This document shows positions 63,249 to 64,000 of a stretch of 64,000 nucleotides of DNA, in pieces; position 1 is the stretch's first letter; each line of letters opens with the position of its first letter. The stretch covers positions 58,609,362 to 58,673,361 of the forward strand of contig NC_030826.1 in assembly GCF_001704415.2 (NCBI RefSeq), read 5' to 3'. Under the pieces are notes generated by a model, which saw only the letters and a program-made list of their open reading frames with translations, searched no databases and was not told where the DNA came from. Source of the DNA: Capra hircus. Its lineage: Eukaryota; Chordata; Mammalia; Artiodactyla; Bovidae. A program made the position numbers and the translations under genes.

Positions 63249-64000
63249 CAGATATATAATTTGAAAACAAAAAAGCTTTCTCACATCCCAAGCATTCACT
63301 CTGAAGATTTGATGGATATACCTTTTTTTGTGTTTCTTTCAGACCCTTGGTAAAGCCCCACTGGGTGGTTTGTTCCTTTGGTACATACAGTTCAGCACTG
63401 AGTTAAAAGAATGTGAAGCCTTTATATATCATTGCCTGGCTTCTAGCTAGCCTCTGGGCTTGCTGGTTCTTATTAATGATTCATTTCTTTTGACAGGAGC
63501 AGCAACATTTCAGGACTTCTTGGGTGGAAGAAAGTTGGCAGAGAGAAAGTCCACAGTGAGTAGTTAAACATTATATGAATTAATACCCCCCATCAATAGT
63601 TTAATGGATGAAATGCATTGATTGCTTTGAGAATTATGCTGAGGTCTACAGTAATAAGCAGAAATGTCTGATTTGACATCTTTTTTTAAAAAATATGTCT
63701 GCAACGTAATCTACCACCAATTACACAACAACCCCACCAAAGGGGTGCTGAGTGGTCCCACTACAGTAGTAACATGTTATAAAAGCTCAGGTTTCAGGAC
63801 AATTAGCTTCTGGCTGCAGTTTATTACCCCATTTGAGATTTAAAAGATTTTTTTTTCCATTGCATTCCAACAATGCTTATGTGTCTGGGGCTAACACTTT
63901 AAAACAATAATGGAATGGCAAATATCTGTCTGGCTGGAGTTTGCCCAAAAAGAAGCGTGTATTAGAGTTAAAAAAAAAAAAAATCAAGCAGGGCACAGTG
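63249..64000. other. Repeat-free right edge with one candidate exon
   Basis: No interspersed repeat is recognised. A-rich runs lie near 63,848 and 63,970. The only structured candidate is the 59-bp splice-bounded stretch listed separately. Confidence 0.4.
63497..63555 (+). other. Candidate internal exon, 59 bp, unidentified
   Basis: It is preceded by a strong acceptor (TTCATTTCTTTTGACAG, with a possible branch point in TTATTAATGAT upstream) and followed by the donor GTGAGT. All three frames are open. In the phase leaving two bases first it reads AATFQDFLGGRKLAERKST, which I do not recognise. Length 59 would shift frame if skipped. The base before the donor is A, not the usual G. There is no other evidence of a gene. 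Confidence 0.25.

Overview
The window looks like intergenic or intronic nuclear DNA of a pecoran ruminant (cattle, sheep, goat or deer group). The evidence is the repeat content: about nine BovB LINE (RTE-clade) pieces, about 29 tRNA-Glu/BovB-tail SINEs of the Bov-tA and BOV-A2 type, and two older cetartiodactyl CHR-type SINEs. These lie over an ancient mammalian layer of L1, L2, MIR and hAT-Charlie remnants. The species cannot be fixed from repeats alone. I recognise no intact host protein-coding gene, rRNA, tRNA or CRISPR array. The longest open frames are BovB retrotransposon coding fragments or chance frames in GC-rich stretches.

Layout. 1-8.7 kb: a BovB/SINE chimera at the left edge, a MIR, scattered Bov-tA SINEs, a CpG-dense patch (about 4.84-5.20 kb) and a 1.9 kb repeat-free block. 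8.7-22.9 kb: antisense BovB pieces, SINEs, MIRs and a cluster of exact tandem duplications at 18.6-19.0 kb. 22.9-24.9 kb: a BovB insertion with the inverted structure typical of twin priming, framed by a 9-bp target-site duplication. 26.6-27.4 kb: two L1 3' ends. 32.6-34.5 kb: old antisense L1 sequence carrying younger SINEs. 38-48 kb: hAT-like, BovB, CHR, BOV-A2, MIR and L2 copies, with a long repeat-poor stretch at 43.0-45.8 kb. 52-56.5 kb: microsatellites, a double-headed SINE, a roughly 150-bp local duplication and long alternating purine-pyrimidine palindromes. 57.1-61.9 kb: two old antisense L1s, each split by a BovB. One contains a roughly 245-bp island in which A/T has been replaced by G/C almost throughout. 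The last 0.8 kb holds one short splice-bounded stretch that could be an exon.

How the parts relate. The activity visible here is retrotransposition. BovB encodes the endonuclease/reverse transcriptase, and Bov-tA/BOV-A2 SINEs share its 3' tail, so BovB is expected to mobilise them in trans (known for these families). Nested insertions give a relative order: L2/MIR/old L1 first, then CHR SINEs and younger L1 3' ends, then BovB and Bov-tA/BOV-A2. The two observations I rate highest are the AT-to-GC-converted island in the L1 near 58.5 kb and the twin-primed BovB at 23-25 kb. All repeat family names come from recalled consensus features, not from a database search.
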